From: Rossellomorea aquimaris | GTDB taxonomy: Bacteria > Bacillota > Bacilli > Bacillales > Bacillaceae_B | Assembly: GCF_000935355.1 (NCBI RefSeq) | Contig: NZ_JXZC01000011.1 | Location: forward strand, 1-64,000 | DNA length: 64,000 nt | Reading direction: 5' to 3' | Shown: one piece after another, positions 43,864 to 54,381 of the stretch | Layout of the letters: each line of letters starts with the position of its first letter | Numbering within the stretch: position 1 is the first letter of the stretch | Translations under genes and position numbers: made by a program | The notes under the pieces: generated by a model | The model's input: the letters and a program-made list of their open reading frames with translations, nothing else | Told to the model about the DNA's origin: nothing | Database searches by the model: none

Positions 43864-44652
43864 ATGATCAGACAGCTTACAGAAGAGGATCATGATATTT
43901 GCCAGCAGCTCATTCATCGGCAGCCGGCTGAGAATTTGTTTATTATCGGGGACATTGAAGCCTTTGGGTATGAACAGGATTTCCAGAAGATCTGGGGCGA
44001 CTTCGATGAGGAAGGAAATTTAAGAGGCATTCTACTTAAGTACCGTGAAAATTTCATTCCGTTTTCAATGGATGAATTTGATGCTGAAGGATTCGCCGCT
44101 ATCATTAATGGACATGAAGACTACAGCATCGTTTCAGGTTTAAAACGGATCGTCACTGAGGTTGAACCGTTTTTATCCAGAGAGGTTAAATCAAAAAGAC
44201 ATATGTATTATGCGAAATGCGACAACACCGAATCAATGGATCGACAAGACCTTCCAAATGTGAAAGAGGCTACCCTCACTGTTATTCCTAAACTTGTGGA
44301 TCTGTTGAACAGCATACCTGAGTTCAGCGGCGGGGATTTTAGCGTAGAAAAAAGAAAACACAGCATGGAAGCCGGAGTTTCCAGAAGCTATTACGTTGAA
44401 GAAAACGGAAAATTTGTTTCTTCCGCATCCACAACCGCTGAAAACAGTATGTCAGCGATGATAGTGGCTGTTTGTACCCATCCGGAGTACAAGAAAAGAG
44501 GATACGCGACAGAGTGCATGACGAAGCTTTGTCGTGACGTACTAGAAGAAGGTAAAGAATTGTGCTTATTCTATGATAACCCCGAAGCAGGGAAAATTTA
44601 TAAGCGCATCGGTTTCAAGGATATAGGATATTGGTCTATGTATAAATTTTAA
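43864..44652 (+). CDS. GNAT family N-acetyltransferase
   Basis: A 262-residue protein with a C-terminal GNAT fold: VAVCTHPEYKKRGYATECMTKLCRDVL is the acetyl-CoA loop and helix, followed by LFYDNPEAGKIYKRIGFKDIG, the usual family end. The N-terminal ~130 residues form an additional domain (NLFIIGDIEAFGYE) seen in other long Bacillus acetyltransferases. Substrate unknown. ATG with GGAGGGG upstream. Monocistronic. Confidence 0.85.
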   Translation: MIRQLTEEDHDICQQLIHRQPAENLFIIGDIEAFGYEQDFQKIWGDFDEEGNLRGILLKYRENFIPFSMDEFDAEGFAAIINGHEDYSIVSGLKRIVTEVEPFLSREVKSKRHMYYAKCDNTESMDRQDLPNVKEATLTVIPKLVDLLNSIPEFSGGDFSVEKRKHSMEAGVSRSYYVEENGKFVSSASTTAENSMSAMIVAVCTHPEYKKRGYATECMTKLCRDVLEEGKELCLFYDNPEAGKIYKRIGFKDIGYWSMYKF

Positions 44653-44658
44653 TCATAA

Positions 44659-44691
44659 AAAAGTTGACTCCCGACAAAGAGTCAACTTTTT
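44659..44691. terminator. Bidirectional terminator
   Basis: AAAAAAGTTGACTC / GAGTCAACTTTTT, 8-nt loop, between convergent acetyltransferase and bioY genes. Confidence 0.87.
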
Positions 44692-44693
44692 CA

Positions 44694-45260
44694 CTATGCT
44701 GCTACTTTCCGGTTCCCGATCAACTTAGCCTGAACCAGACGTTGTCTAACGGTGATTCCAATCCAGCTTGCAAGGAACGCTTTAATAAGCCCAACTACGA
44801 TAAATGGATATACACCTGCTGCCATTGCCTGATTCCAGCTAAGATCCGCAACAAATTTCAGTTGAATGGTACCCAGGATCAATGTAATGATCATCCCGAC
44901 TGTATTGGCAATCATCGCCATTGGAATGGTGAATTTCGTTTTTTCCAGAATGAAGCCTGTAAAGAAAGCCGCTGCGATAAAACCGAAAATGTAGCCTCCA
45001 GTCGGCCCGACTAATACTTGTGCCCCTCCACTGAAGCCTGCAAATACAGGAACACCGACGGCTCCCAGGGCTGCATAGCATACCATGGCAAACGCACCGT
45101 ACCTGCTTCCAAGAATCGTCGCTGTTATTCCCACTGCCAGTGTCTGCCCACTGATTGGAACAAGTGGCAGCGGAATCTCGATTTGAGCGAAAATTCCCGT
45201 AATGGCAGCAAAGATGGCGCAGTGAATGATCACCCTTAGTTTTTCTCCGTTCACTTTCAT
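44694..45260 (-). CDS. bioY: Biotin ECF transporter S component BioY
   Basis: A 188-residue membrane protein with six hydrophobic segments. It contains the BioY signatures VPISGQTLAVG and GGAQVLVGPTGGYIFGF, which bind biotin. It needs the shared EcfA1A2T module, which is not in this window. ATG with GGGGGATATGAA upstream. A BirA-type operator overlaps its promoter region, so biotin should repress it. Confidence 0.95.
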   Translation of the reverse strand: MKVNGEKLRVIIHCAIFAAITGIFAQIEIPLPLVPISGQTLAVGITATILGSRYGAFAMVCYAALGAVGVPVFAGFSGGAQVLVGPTGGYIFGFIAAAFFTGFILEKTKFTIPMAMIANTVGMIITLILGTIQLKFVADLSWNQAMAAGVYPFIVVGLIKAFLASWIGITVRQRLVQAKLIGNRKVAA

Positions 45261-45274
45261 ATCCCCCTTGCGTA

Positions 45275-45303
45275 TGTAAACTATGTATAATATTAAGTTA
45301 ACA
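45275..45303 (-). promoter_or_regulatory. BirA operator of bioY
   Basis: On the minus strand TGTTAAC, 15 bp, GTTTACA: one mismatch from the BirA pattern TGTTAAC-N15-GTTAACA. A likely -10 (TATACA) lies in the spacer, so holo-BirA would cover the promoter. Confidence 0.8.
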
Positions 45304-45349
45304 CAATTGAAAGGATTTTGGGAAGCTTATTTTTCTTCCCTCTCGTTTT

Positions 45350-45532
45350 TTAACTGGGAGCATAAACATTACATATCTTTTCTTTAGCCTGCCATTCTAA
45401 AGCTGTTTTTAATGAAATCCTCCCTTGGAGAAACTCATCTATTCCCTTATCGCTCACCAGGTACAGGATGGTACGATTAGGGTGAAGTTCATTTAATACT
45501 TGAATGATCCTCCCTATGGCTATGTATTGCAT
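45350..45532 (-). CDS. Unrecognised 60-residue protein
   Basis: Short product MQYIAIGRIIQVLNELHPNR then TILYLVSDKGIDEFLQGRISLKTALEWQAKEK, with no signal or membrane helix. ATG at 45532 has AAGGAG 9 nt upstream. Not assigned to a family. It lies between metE and bioY on the same strand, 119 nt after metE. It is probably a real but unstudied small gene. Confidence 0.5.
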   Translation of the reverse strand: MQYIAIGRIIQVLNELHPNRTILYLVSDKGIDEFLQGRISLKTALEWQAKEKICNVYAPS

Positions 45533-45651
45533 TTTCTTTCTCTCCTTATTAGCAGGACGCACTTCCTTTCACCTGCGCCCTGCGTTCTGTAAAGGTGGAT
45601 CAAACGAGCGTACAGCGACACTCGATCATATTTCTCTTCGTTTCCCGTCTA

Positions 45652-47952
45652 TTATCTTTCATTTTTAAGCAGCACCTCTTCACGCACTTGTTCCGCAGCT
45701 TCCACCATGGTTTTAAGACCTAAGACCGTCTCATCAATCCCACGGGTTTTCAAACCACAATCCGGGTTGACCCAGAATAAATGGGGATCCAGTACTTCTA
45801 GAGCCCGAAATATATTGCGGATTAATTCTTCACGTTTCGGGACCCGTGGACTGTGAATGTCATATACCCCGAGACCTATCCCCTTATCATACGTATAATC
45901 TTCGAAAACATGAATCAATTCCCCATGACTTCTTGATGTTTCAATCGAGATGACATCAGCATCCAGATCACTGATGGCATCTATTATATCTTCAAAATCC
46001 GAATAGCACATATGTGTGTGAACCTGGGTTTGCTTCTGTACAGTTGAAGTGGCCAACCTGAAAGCATAAACGGCAGCCTTTAGATATTCCTCCCAATTTT
46101 CACTCTTTAAAGGCAGACCTTCCCTAAGTGCCGGCTCATCGACTTGTATCATGCGAATCCCATTGGCTTCTAATTCCTCTATCTCTTTTTGGAGAGAAAG
46201 TGCGATTTGATTCGCTACTTCATATCGTGATAGATCATTTCGAATAAATGACCAATTTAGAATCGTGATCGGGCCCGTTAACATCCCTTTAACCGGTTTA
46301 GCGGTTAATGATTGAGCATATACGGTTTCTTTAACCGTCATCGGTTCTTTAAAATTCACATCACCGTATATGAGTGGTGGCTTCACACATCTGGAACCGT
46401 ATGATTGTACCCATCCAAACTTCGTAAATTGAAAACCTTCTAATTTCTCACCAAAGAATTCAACCATATCCGTCCGCTCGAATTCCCCATGTACAAACAC
46501 ATCAAGGCCTATTTGTTCCTGAATTTCAATCCAGCGTTTTATTTCCGCATGAATATATTGTTGATACTCCCCATCAGAAAGTTCTCCCTTCCTCCATTTC
46601 AACCTTTGCCTTCTTACTTCCTGGGTTTGAGGAAAGCTTCCTATTGTAGTGGTAGGTAGAAAAGGTAATGAAAAGTACTTCGCCTGTTCCAGTTTACGAA
46701 TATGGAAAGGATCCTTTCTCCCTACATTATCGGGATGCAATTCCTCAACCTCTTCCTGCACCTCCCTATTATTGCGCAGGGGTGATTCGTTTAAATTCTT
46801 AATCGCCTCTACACTTTGTGCGATCTCATCTTTTATTGTCTCGACTCCCTCACGAATCCCCTTTGTTAAAATTGTGATTTCATGTAATTTCTCATCAGCA
46901 AATGATAAGGCGTCAATGAGAGGTGTACCAATTGTTTCTTCATTCTGCAAGGTTACAGGTACATGAAGTAAACTGCATGATGGTTGTATGATCAAGCGAT
47001 CACTCGGAACATACTCTGCAATGAGCGATAGAAGCGAATGAGTTTCAGCAAAATTACTTCTCCAAATATTCCTGCCATCAAGAATGCCGGCAGCCAAGAA
47101 TTTATCTTTAGGAAAACCAAATCTTTTCAGCGCCGCCAAGTTCTCACCACGATCATGCACAAAATCTATCCCTATGCCGTCTACTGGGAGTGCTAACACC
47201 CGCCGGTACCTTTCCAAACTATCATAATAGGTTTGAAGGATGATCTTTAACCCGGGGCAGAATTCTTTAAGTGTTTGATAAACTTCTTTAAATTGATCCA
47301 TCTCTTCATCCCCGATGGATGTGCACAAGATCGGTTCATCCATTTGTACCCACTCTACACCCTCCTCCTGTAATTCACGTAATACTTCAGCATAAAGAGG
47401 GACAAATTGATCAACGATGGTTTTATAGTCCCTGTTATCATACCCTTTGGACAATTTCACAAAAGTGAACGGACCTAAGATAACCGGTTTTCCTTCTATA
47501 CCCAGTTTTTCTTTTGCCTCTCTAAAAAAATGGAGGGGACGATTTTCCACCAACTGGGGAACGATCCCACCAAGTTCAGGCACGAGATAGTGATAGTTGG
47601 TGTTAAACCATTTTGTCATTTCCAGTGCCACCGCGTCCTTTGATCCTCTAGCCATTTCAAAATACGTTTCAAGAGAGACCTTCCCTCCACTATAATGAAA
47701 CCTCTCGGGAACCAAGCCGAACATAACGGCAGTATCAAGGACATGATCATATGAGCTGAAATCTCCAACCGGAATCAAATCAATTCCCCGATCCAATTGC
47801 TTCTTCAAATGGTTGACTCGTATTTCCTCGATTTGATGTAAGAAGGAATCCTTTTCCATCTTCCCTGCCCAAAATTGTTCCAGCGTCTTTTTCCATTCAC
47901 GCTTTTCACCGATCCTTGGATATCCTAAATTCGAACTGATCACCTTACTCAT
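45652..47952 (-). CDS. metE: Cobalamin-independent methionine synthase
   Basis: Transfers a methyl group from 5-methyltetrahydropteroyl-triglutamate to homocysteine without B12. 766 residues in two related barrels. The zinc ligands are in THMCYSDF (His and Cys), the Glu in the preceding barrel strand, and VNPDCGLKTR (last Cys). GSFPQTQEVR marks the start of the second barrel. GAGGATTGA precedes ATG. It is controlled by a tandem SAM-I and cobalamin riboswitch leader, which fits: the gene is wasteful when SAM is plentiful or when B12 allows MetH. Confidence 0.97.
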   Translation of the reverse strand: MSKVISSNLGYPRIGEKREWKKTLEQFWAGKMEKDSFLHQIEEIRVNHLKKQLDRGIDLIPVGDFSSYDHVLDTAVMFGLVPERFHYSGGKVSLETYFEMARGSKDAVALEMTKWFNTNYHYLVPELGGIVPQLVENRPLHFFREAKEKLGIEGKPVILGPFTFVKLSKGYDNRDYKTIVDQFVPLYAEVLRELQEEGVEWVQMDEPILCTSIGDEEMDQFKEVYQTLKEFCPGLKIILQTYYDSLERYRRVLALPVDGIGIDFVHDRGENLAALKRFGFPKDKFLAAGILDGRNIWRSNFAETHSLLSLIAEYVPSDRLIIQPSCSLLHVPVTLQNEETIGTPLIDALSFADEKLHEITILTKGIREGVETIKDEIAQSVEAIKNLNESPLRNNREVQEEVEELHPDNVGRKDPFHIRKLEQAKYFSLPFLPTTTIGSFPQTQEVRRQRLKWRKGELSDGEYQQYIHAEIKRWIEIQEQIGLDVFVHGEFERTDMVEFFGEKLEGFQFTKFGWVQSYGSRCVKPPLIYGDVNFKEPMTVKETVYAQSLTAKPVKGMLTGPITILNWSFIRNDLSRYEVANQIALSLQKEIEELEANGIRMIQVDEPALREGLPLKSENWEEYLKAAVYAFRLATSTVQKQTQVHTHMCYSDFEDIIDAISDLDADVISIETSRSHGELIHVFEDYTYDKGIGLGVYDIHSPRVPKREELIRNIFRALEVLDPHLFWVNPDCGLKTRGIDETVLGLKTMVEAAEQVREEVLLKNER

Positions 47953-47989
47953 TCAATCCTCACTCCTTATACTTGATATGGTTGTCATC

Positions 47990-48280
47990 AACAAAAAAAT
48001 CTCCCTTTCAAATGAAAGAGAGATTCCTACGCATCACTAACTTGAGTTGAGACAATCTGGTATTCTCAACACGTATTCCTCACCCCTCTCTATATCCACG
48101 TAGAGCATAAGCGCATACAACAGGCAGGTCTCCTGACTTAGGTTCACAGCTCCTTATCCCTTCCCATTTCAGCAGAAATAGTGGTTGAATGATAAGTCGC
48201 TCCCCATTACAGTGGCGGGACCGTGCCGGATTTTCACCGGTCTTCCCTTTTAGCTGAGCATGACTCAGCACCTATTGCAT
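47990..48280 (-). promoter_or_regulatory. Cobalamin riboswitch, second in metE leader
   Basis: On the minus strand the aptamer shows GAAAATCCGGCACGGTCC, GCCACTGTAATG and the B12 box region AAGTCAGGAGACCTGCCTG. A terminator stem AATCTCTCTTTCA / TGAAAGGGAGATT with seven T follows at 47994-48026, just before metE. Confidence 0.95.
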
Positions 48281-48304
48281 TTATCTATTTAATTTTTCTT
48301 TCAT

Positions 48305-48472
48305 AAAAACGAAAAGCCCTCTCTTGCGATAGAGAGGGCTTCATGTTTATGAGAATCCTCTCTTATTTTCCAAAGCAAAGCGCTTTGCAGGAATTAGCAC
48401 CTTTTCAACACATCTGTTGAATGGTTGCCGGGTTTCACAGGGCCCGTCCCTCCACCTCTCTCAATAAGAGTT
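48305..48472 (-). promoter_or_regulatory. SAM-I riboswitch, first in metE leader
   Basis: Minus strand CTCTTATTGAGAGAGGTGGAGGG-type start, GTGAAACCCGGCAACC and AAGGTGCTAATTCCTGC, then its own terminator AAGCCCTCTCT / AGAGAGGGCTT plus T run (48308-48342). It lies upstream of the cobalamin riboswitch in the same leader. Confidence 0.95.
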
Positions 48473-48565
48473 ATAAATATTCATTTACTATTCCGAAATT
48501 TGTAATAATCGTAGCACGGCACATATAAGCTGTCAAAAGAAATTTAACCAATCACTTACACGTTT

Positions 48566-50498
<1,933 letters not shown>

Positions 50499-50578
50499 TT
50501 AACTTCTCCTCCTTTTGATTGGATCTTAGAAGTTACTGCGTCAGGCATCCCATTGTTCAACAAAAGGACATGAAGACA

Positions 50579-50758
50579 CAAAAAAGGGTCCTGAATCATC
50601 AGAACCCGAAATGTCAAAAAGTAGTAAGCGCCTCAAAACTCAAATACACGCTTCCGTACTACTTCCCTACGCTGGTATCATCCAGATCAGGTTCAAAGGG
50701 TCAAAGAACTTATGCGTTCTCCTCTCAGTCCAAGCAATATATCGGACTCCCCTAGTAG
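50579..50758 (-). promoter_or_regulatory. TPP riboswitch (THI element) of thiC
   Basis: Minus strand GGGGAGTCC, GGACTGAGAGGAGAACGC, GACCCTTTGAACCTGATCTG and GGATGATACCAGCGTAGGGAAG are the THI-box parts. A terminator GGGTTCTG / CAGGACCC plus T run lies at 50579-50610. Confidence 0.97.
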
Positions 50759-50844
50759 AAATATTGATAGTATTCTATTGTATTACATACTATTTTTACC
50801 ATGATTCATTCTTTTTTCCAATAGTCGTATAGTAACAAATCAAA

Positions 50845-51537
50845 TTAGGACATGATCACACGTTTGATTTCCATTACCTTTTCAGGGTCTATCCCGAAGT
50901 CATAACTCCCATTATGACGGACACCTGATCCTACATGATATTCTCTTGCTTTTAGCTTGCTGTGTATTCCGCCTATATTATCCACAGTTAAACCCGAACC
51001 CGGCATGATGATGGGACCACCCATTTTCTCTATTTCCCTCATTTCACCAATCGTATCCAGTCCCTTACTCACTTCAGATTTTCCGCCTGATGTGAGAATT
51101 CGATCAACGTTCAATCCTGAATGGAATATTCCCTTGCATAAGGCTACTGGATCATCAGATAGGTCGATAGCGCGGTGAAAAGTAATCGATTGACCCCTCG
51201 CACTTTGTACGATCCCCATTAAAGCGTGGGAATCAAGCTTACCTTCATGTGATAATGCGCCAAAGACGATGCCACGGCTTCCCATTTCAACTATCGTTCT
51301 AACTTGTTCGACCATGGTATGCAATTCATCAGACTGATACGAGAAAGATTTACTATGTAACCGGATCATAATCTGAACAGGAATCGAAACGGTACTTAAT
51401 ACTTTTTCTATCACATGAAAATCAGGTGTTAATCCTCCCTCATGTATGGCAGACACCAATTCAAGTCGATCTGCTCCGGATGCTTCTGCAACTTTGGCAT
51501 CCTCCTCATTCAAGACTATAACTTCCAGTTTGCTCAT
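50845..51537 (-). CDS. cutC: CutC family protein
   Basis: A 230-residue TIM-barrel protein. SGADRLELVSAIHEGGLTPD, IMIRLHSKSFSY, GIVFGALSHEGKLD, TFHRAID and ILTSGGKSEV match CutC. It was named for copper homeostasis in E. coli, but the biochemical role is doubtful. No metal-handling neighbours are seen here. ATG with AGGAGAATTCAAC upstream. Monocistronic. Confidence 0.92.
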   Translation of the reverse strand: MSKLEVIVLNEEDAKVAEASGADRLELVSAIHEGGLTPDFHVIEKVLSTVSIPVQIMIRLHSKSFSYQSDELHTMVEQVRTIVEMGSRGIVFGALSHEGKLDSHALMGIVQSARGQSITFHRAIDLSDDPVALCKGIFHSGLNVDRILTSGGKSEVSKGLDTIGEMREIEKMGGPIIMPGSGLTVDNIGGIHSKLKAREYHVGSGVRHNGSYDFGIDPEKVMEIKRVIMS

Positions 51538-51700
51538 GTTGAATTCTCCTAACGTGATGATGTTACGTTAACTTTATCACAATGGTGAAGATTGTTGAAC
51601 TTGTGATGAAAAGGATTTCCCCGCAAAAATGTGTTGTTATTTAAAAAGACAATACTAGTTCGTTTGCATTACAAATCCTATAAAAATAACAATCTATCAG

Positions 51701-51736
51701 AAAAAGACAATGATTCCTCTTGCAAATCATTGTCTT
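51701..51736 (-). terminator. Terminator of btuF operon
   Basis: AAGACAATGATT / AATCATTGTCTT stem with T run on the minus strand, just past the btuF stop. Confidence 0.82.
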
Positions 51737-51755
51737 CCCCATCTCCCATTCAATC

Positions 51756-52694
51756 TTATTCAGAAAATAAATCCGGATACACCGTTTTTGCTGTTAACTC
51801 AACGGCTTCTCCAATACGCGGTCCCGGTCTTGACATAATATCTGAGTCCAGAAAATGAACCTGATCATTTTTCACTGCATTTACATCTTTCCAGCTTTCC
51901 CGGGACTTGATTTCGGCTGTCGGCTCATCGACATACCCCACAGTCGTTAAAATCATAGTAGGATTCCGTTTAATGATTTCTTCTTCGCCTACTTTCACCC
52001 AGCCTTTTTGGTCTAAAAACATATTCTCGACCCCAGCCGTTTCCAGTATTTCCTGCTGAAACGTTTCTGCTCCTGCTGTATAAATATCAGGAGAGGGACT
52101 GATTTCAAAATATACTTGTTCTTTTTCCTTTAGCGTGCTTACTTTTTCTTTCACATCTGAAATCTGTTCCTTGATACTATCCACCAATTCGTTCCCCTTC
52201 TTCTCTACTCCCATTACCGTTGCAATCTGTTCAATATCCCCATATACATCTTCGAAGGTTTGGGCAGATTGAATGACGAATACGTTTAATCCCGCCTCTT
52301 CAAGCTGCTTCACTCCGGCATCATCTCCAGTGGTATATGCAATGACAGCATCAGGTTTTAACGCAATGACCTCTTCCGCATTGACTGTCATGGAATCCGA
52401 TACTCTTTTAATCTCTTTCGCTTCCTCAGGATAGTTGTCGTATTCAGTTGCCCCGACTACCTTATCCCCGGCTCCTATTGCAAAGAGAATCTCAGTGTTA
52501 CTTGGCTGTAACGAAACAACGGTTTCGGGCACGCCATCAAAGGTTATTTCTTCCCCCCTGTCATCTTTAACAGAATAAGGCTCATTTTCAGGCTTAACTT
52601 CCTTTTGGGATGTAGCTTCTTCCCCGTTGCTGCATCCTGCGAAAACAACCAGGATGATCGATAGTAGTAAACTATTTAACCATGACTTTTTCAT
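51756..52694 (-). CDS. btuF: Cobalamin ABC transporter substrate-binding lipoprotein BtuF
   Basis: A 312-residue lipoprotein (lipobox VFAGC, Cys21) of the helical-backbone metallo-binding family. The sequence VVSLQPSNTEILFAIGAGDKVVGATEYDNYPEEAKEI matches BtuF/YvrC vitamin B12 binders, and the operon is under a cobalamin riboswitch, which supports the substrate. The cognate BtuC permease and BtuD ATPase are absent here, so it must use a remote transporter. A 20-nt gap follows the adenosyltransferase-like gene. Confidence 0.9.
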   Translation of the reverse strand: MKKSWLNSLLLSIILVVFAGCSNGEEATSQKEVKPENEPYSVKDDRGEEITFDGVPETVVSLQPSNTEILFAIGAGDKVVGATEYDNYPEEAKEIKRVSDSMTVNAEEVIALKPDAVIAYTTGDDAGVKQLEEAGLNVFVIQSAQTFEDVYGDIEQIATVMGVEKKGNELVDSIKEQISDVKEKVSTLKEKEQVYFEISPSPDIYTAGAETFQQEILETAGVENMFLDQKGWVKVGEEEIIKRNPTMILTTVGYVDEPTAEIKSRESWKDVNAVKNDQVHFLDSDIMSRPGPRIGEAVELTAKTVYPDLFSE

Positions 52695-52714
52695 CTTTCG
52701 TCTTCCCCGCTTCT

Positions 52715-53236
52715 CTAAATTTTGTCTATATACGATTTACTCTCAAAAGGAATTTCTTCAATCCCTTCACATTTATTCACATACACGGCCATCACGAACA
52801 GGACATTTGCCAGTAAATGAGCGTATTTAAATAAAATGTTCTCCACTTTCATCTCAGTACTGACTTTATGTAAAGCACGGACTGACTTTTTTGCTTCACT
52901 GCGGCAGGTATGAAGCACACATGCAGCTGTCGACCCTTGTGGAAGGACAAAGGTTTGGATTCGTTCCTCTACTTCGAAAACATAACGATCGTACATTCGA
53001 CTCAATTTATTCAAGTCCTCTTCCTTGATGGCTGTCATTCCCCGCACCGAGCCATTGAGGTGGTACGCCATCTCAGCCAAATACAGTAAATCATCGCGTA
53101 CTTCCGGTAAGTGCCCAGCCAATGATGATGCCAGTCCGATTTTAGTCGACAGTGAATCGGTCCGGATTTCGAAATCGACGGTTGAAACAGATTCACGCAT
53201 ATAGGGATAACATAAGTAGCGGAAATCCTTTGCCAT
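52715..53236 (-). CDS. Divergent PduO-type cobalamin adenosyltransferase homologue
   Basis: A 173-residue helical-bundle protein related to PduO-type ATP:cob(I)alamin adenosyltransferases such as YvqK: VDFEIRTDSLSTKIGLA and FVLPQGSTAACVLHTCRSEAKKS line up with VESYGTIDELNSFIGLA and FILPGGSKCASLLHIAR of YvqK as I recall it. The N-terminal TKTGD ATP motif is replaced by RYLCYPYMRES, and the RRAER active-site segment by KKSVR. It may therefore be inactive or altered. ATG at 53236 has AAAGGAGG upstream. First gene of the cobalamin-regulated operon. Confidence 0.75.
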   Translation of the reverse strand: MAKDFRYLCYPYMRESVSTVDFEIRTDSLSTKIGLASSLAGHLPEVRDDLLYLAEMAYHLNGSVRGMTAIKEEDLNKLSRMYDRYVFEVEERIQTFVLPQGSTAACVLHTCRSEAKKSVRALHKVSTEMKVENILFKYAHLLANVLFVMAVYVNKCEGIEEIPFESKSYIDKI

Positions 53237-53414
53237 ATGTAAGTTTCCTCCTTTCTGAATGATGTTTGTGAAGCACCTATCGTATCTTCCGGGAGGTTTA
53301 CATAAACACAAAAAAACCACCCAAGAATATTGGCCGGCAGTTGTCATCCATATAAAAAAAGAGATGCTAAAAAGCCGCACCATACCCTTAACTTCCGAAG
53401 AGCATAATACGATG

Positions 53415-53582
53415 GAAAATAGGCAGGTATCCTGGCTCGTGCGTCAGCCTACTCTAAGAACCTTCCCATCTGAATGATCAAATAGTGGTTTTCTTCTTAT
53501 TTCGTCAGCACTTACAGTTGCGGAAACAGCTTCGGACTCACACCGAATTCCCTTTATGCTAAAGATCAGCACCTAATTTCTG
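53415..53582 (-). promoter_or_regulatory. Cobalamin riboswitch of the adenosyltransferase-btuF operon
   Basis: Minus strand AGGTGCTGATC, GGGAATTCGGTGTGAGTCC, GCAACTGTAAG and the B12 box GCCAGGATACCTGCCTA are the conserved parts. No clear terminator follows, so control may be at translation start. Confidence 0.93.
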
Positions 53583-53722
53583 CGTGGGTTTATTCACTTA
53601 AGGAACATTATACCATCTTTTCCATGTGAAAGATGAAGAAGTTTTACACAAAAAAACAAACATGTTGGCGTACAAGCTTGAATATCTTTTGAGTATGTGA
53701 AGAAATGTTAAGGAGGAAAAAC

Positions 53723-54055
53723 ATGAAGCGATTGATTGTTTTGATATTATGCGTATTCTTATTAAGTGCATGCGGAGACAAAGAAACTGCATCCCATGAA
53801 TTATGTGGATACGGGGATATGATGGTGGTGAACAAGAAGGAATATGTGAAGGTCTCTGAAGAGAAGAAGCTGGTCCTGGATGAAAAGCTTGGATCTATTA
53901 AAGAAAAGATTGATAGTCAATATCACCCCGAAAGTGATTTTTCGGCCAATATATTAAAAAAAGGGACACCCATCTATAGCGTGAAAGATCACAGCCACTA
54001 TTTAATCGCCCAGACAGAGGATAATCGCTATATTTTATATGAGGAAATACAATAA
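53723..54055 (+). CDS. Unrecognised small lipoprotein
   Basis: A 110-residue product with a lipoprotein signal MKRLIVLILCVFLLSACGDK (Cys17). The mature part has a paired hydrophobic pattern ending KKGTPIYSVKDHSHYLIAQTEDNRYILYEEIQ, reminiscent of small Bacillus lipoproteins with an all-beta domain. ATG has AAGGAGG 7 nt upstream. Function unknown. Monocistronic with its own terminator. Confidence 0.78.
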   Translation: MKRLIVLILCVFLLSACGDKETASHELCGYGDMMVVNKKEYVKVSEEKKLVLDEKLGSIKEKIDSQYHPESDFSANILKKGTPIYSVKDHSHYLIAQTEDNRYILYEEIQ

Positions 54056-54096
54056 AAGGATGGCTGTAAGCGAATGTTTACAGCCATCCTTTATTT
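54055..54096. terminator. Bidirectional terminator
   Basis: AAAGGATGGCTGTAA / TTACAGCCATCCTTT, 15 perfect pairs, between the lipoprotein gene and convergent ytmB. Confidence 0.88.
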
Positions 54097-54337
54097 AGTT
54101 CGTGGAATTCAAGGAAATCAATCGATACATGATCTTCGTTTTCTCATCCGTCCACTCCATCTTTTCTATGCTGCCGTAACCACTGGGGTCACTGTGTTTC
54201 GTTTTTCTTACCTCTATGGGAATATGCATAGGGTAAAGGCGGTATCCGTCTTTAAGCAGTTCAAACAGATTATCTTCTTTCCTCGCTTCTTTTCCCTTGG
54301 TCACGATCATCGTGTTTAATTCTAAGCCCATGCCCAT
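54095..54337 (-). CDS. ytmB: YtmB-like DUF2584 protein
   Basis: An 80-residue protein of the YtmB/DUF2584 family: MGMGLELNTMIVTKGKEAR, then YRLYPMHIPIEVRKTKHSD and MEWTDEKTKIMYRLISLNSTN. Beta-rich, cytosolic. ATG at 54337 has GAGGTC 7 nt upstream. It lies 44 nt after ytmA in the same direction, as in B. subtilis, and is probably co-transcribed. Function unknown. Confidence 0.88.
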   Translation of the reverse strand: MGMGLELNTMIVTKGKEARKEDNLFELLKDGYRLYPMHIPIEVRKTKHSDPSGYGSIEKMEWTDEKTKIMYRLISLNSTN

Positions 54338-54381
54338 TTCGCTTGACCTCAATCCTTTTTTATTTAATCATACACCACTGC

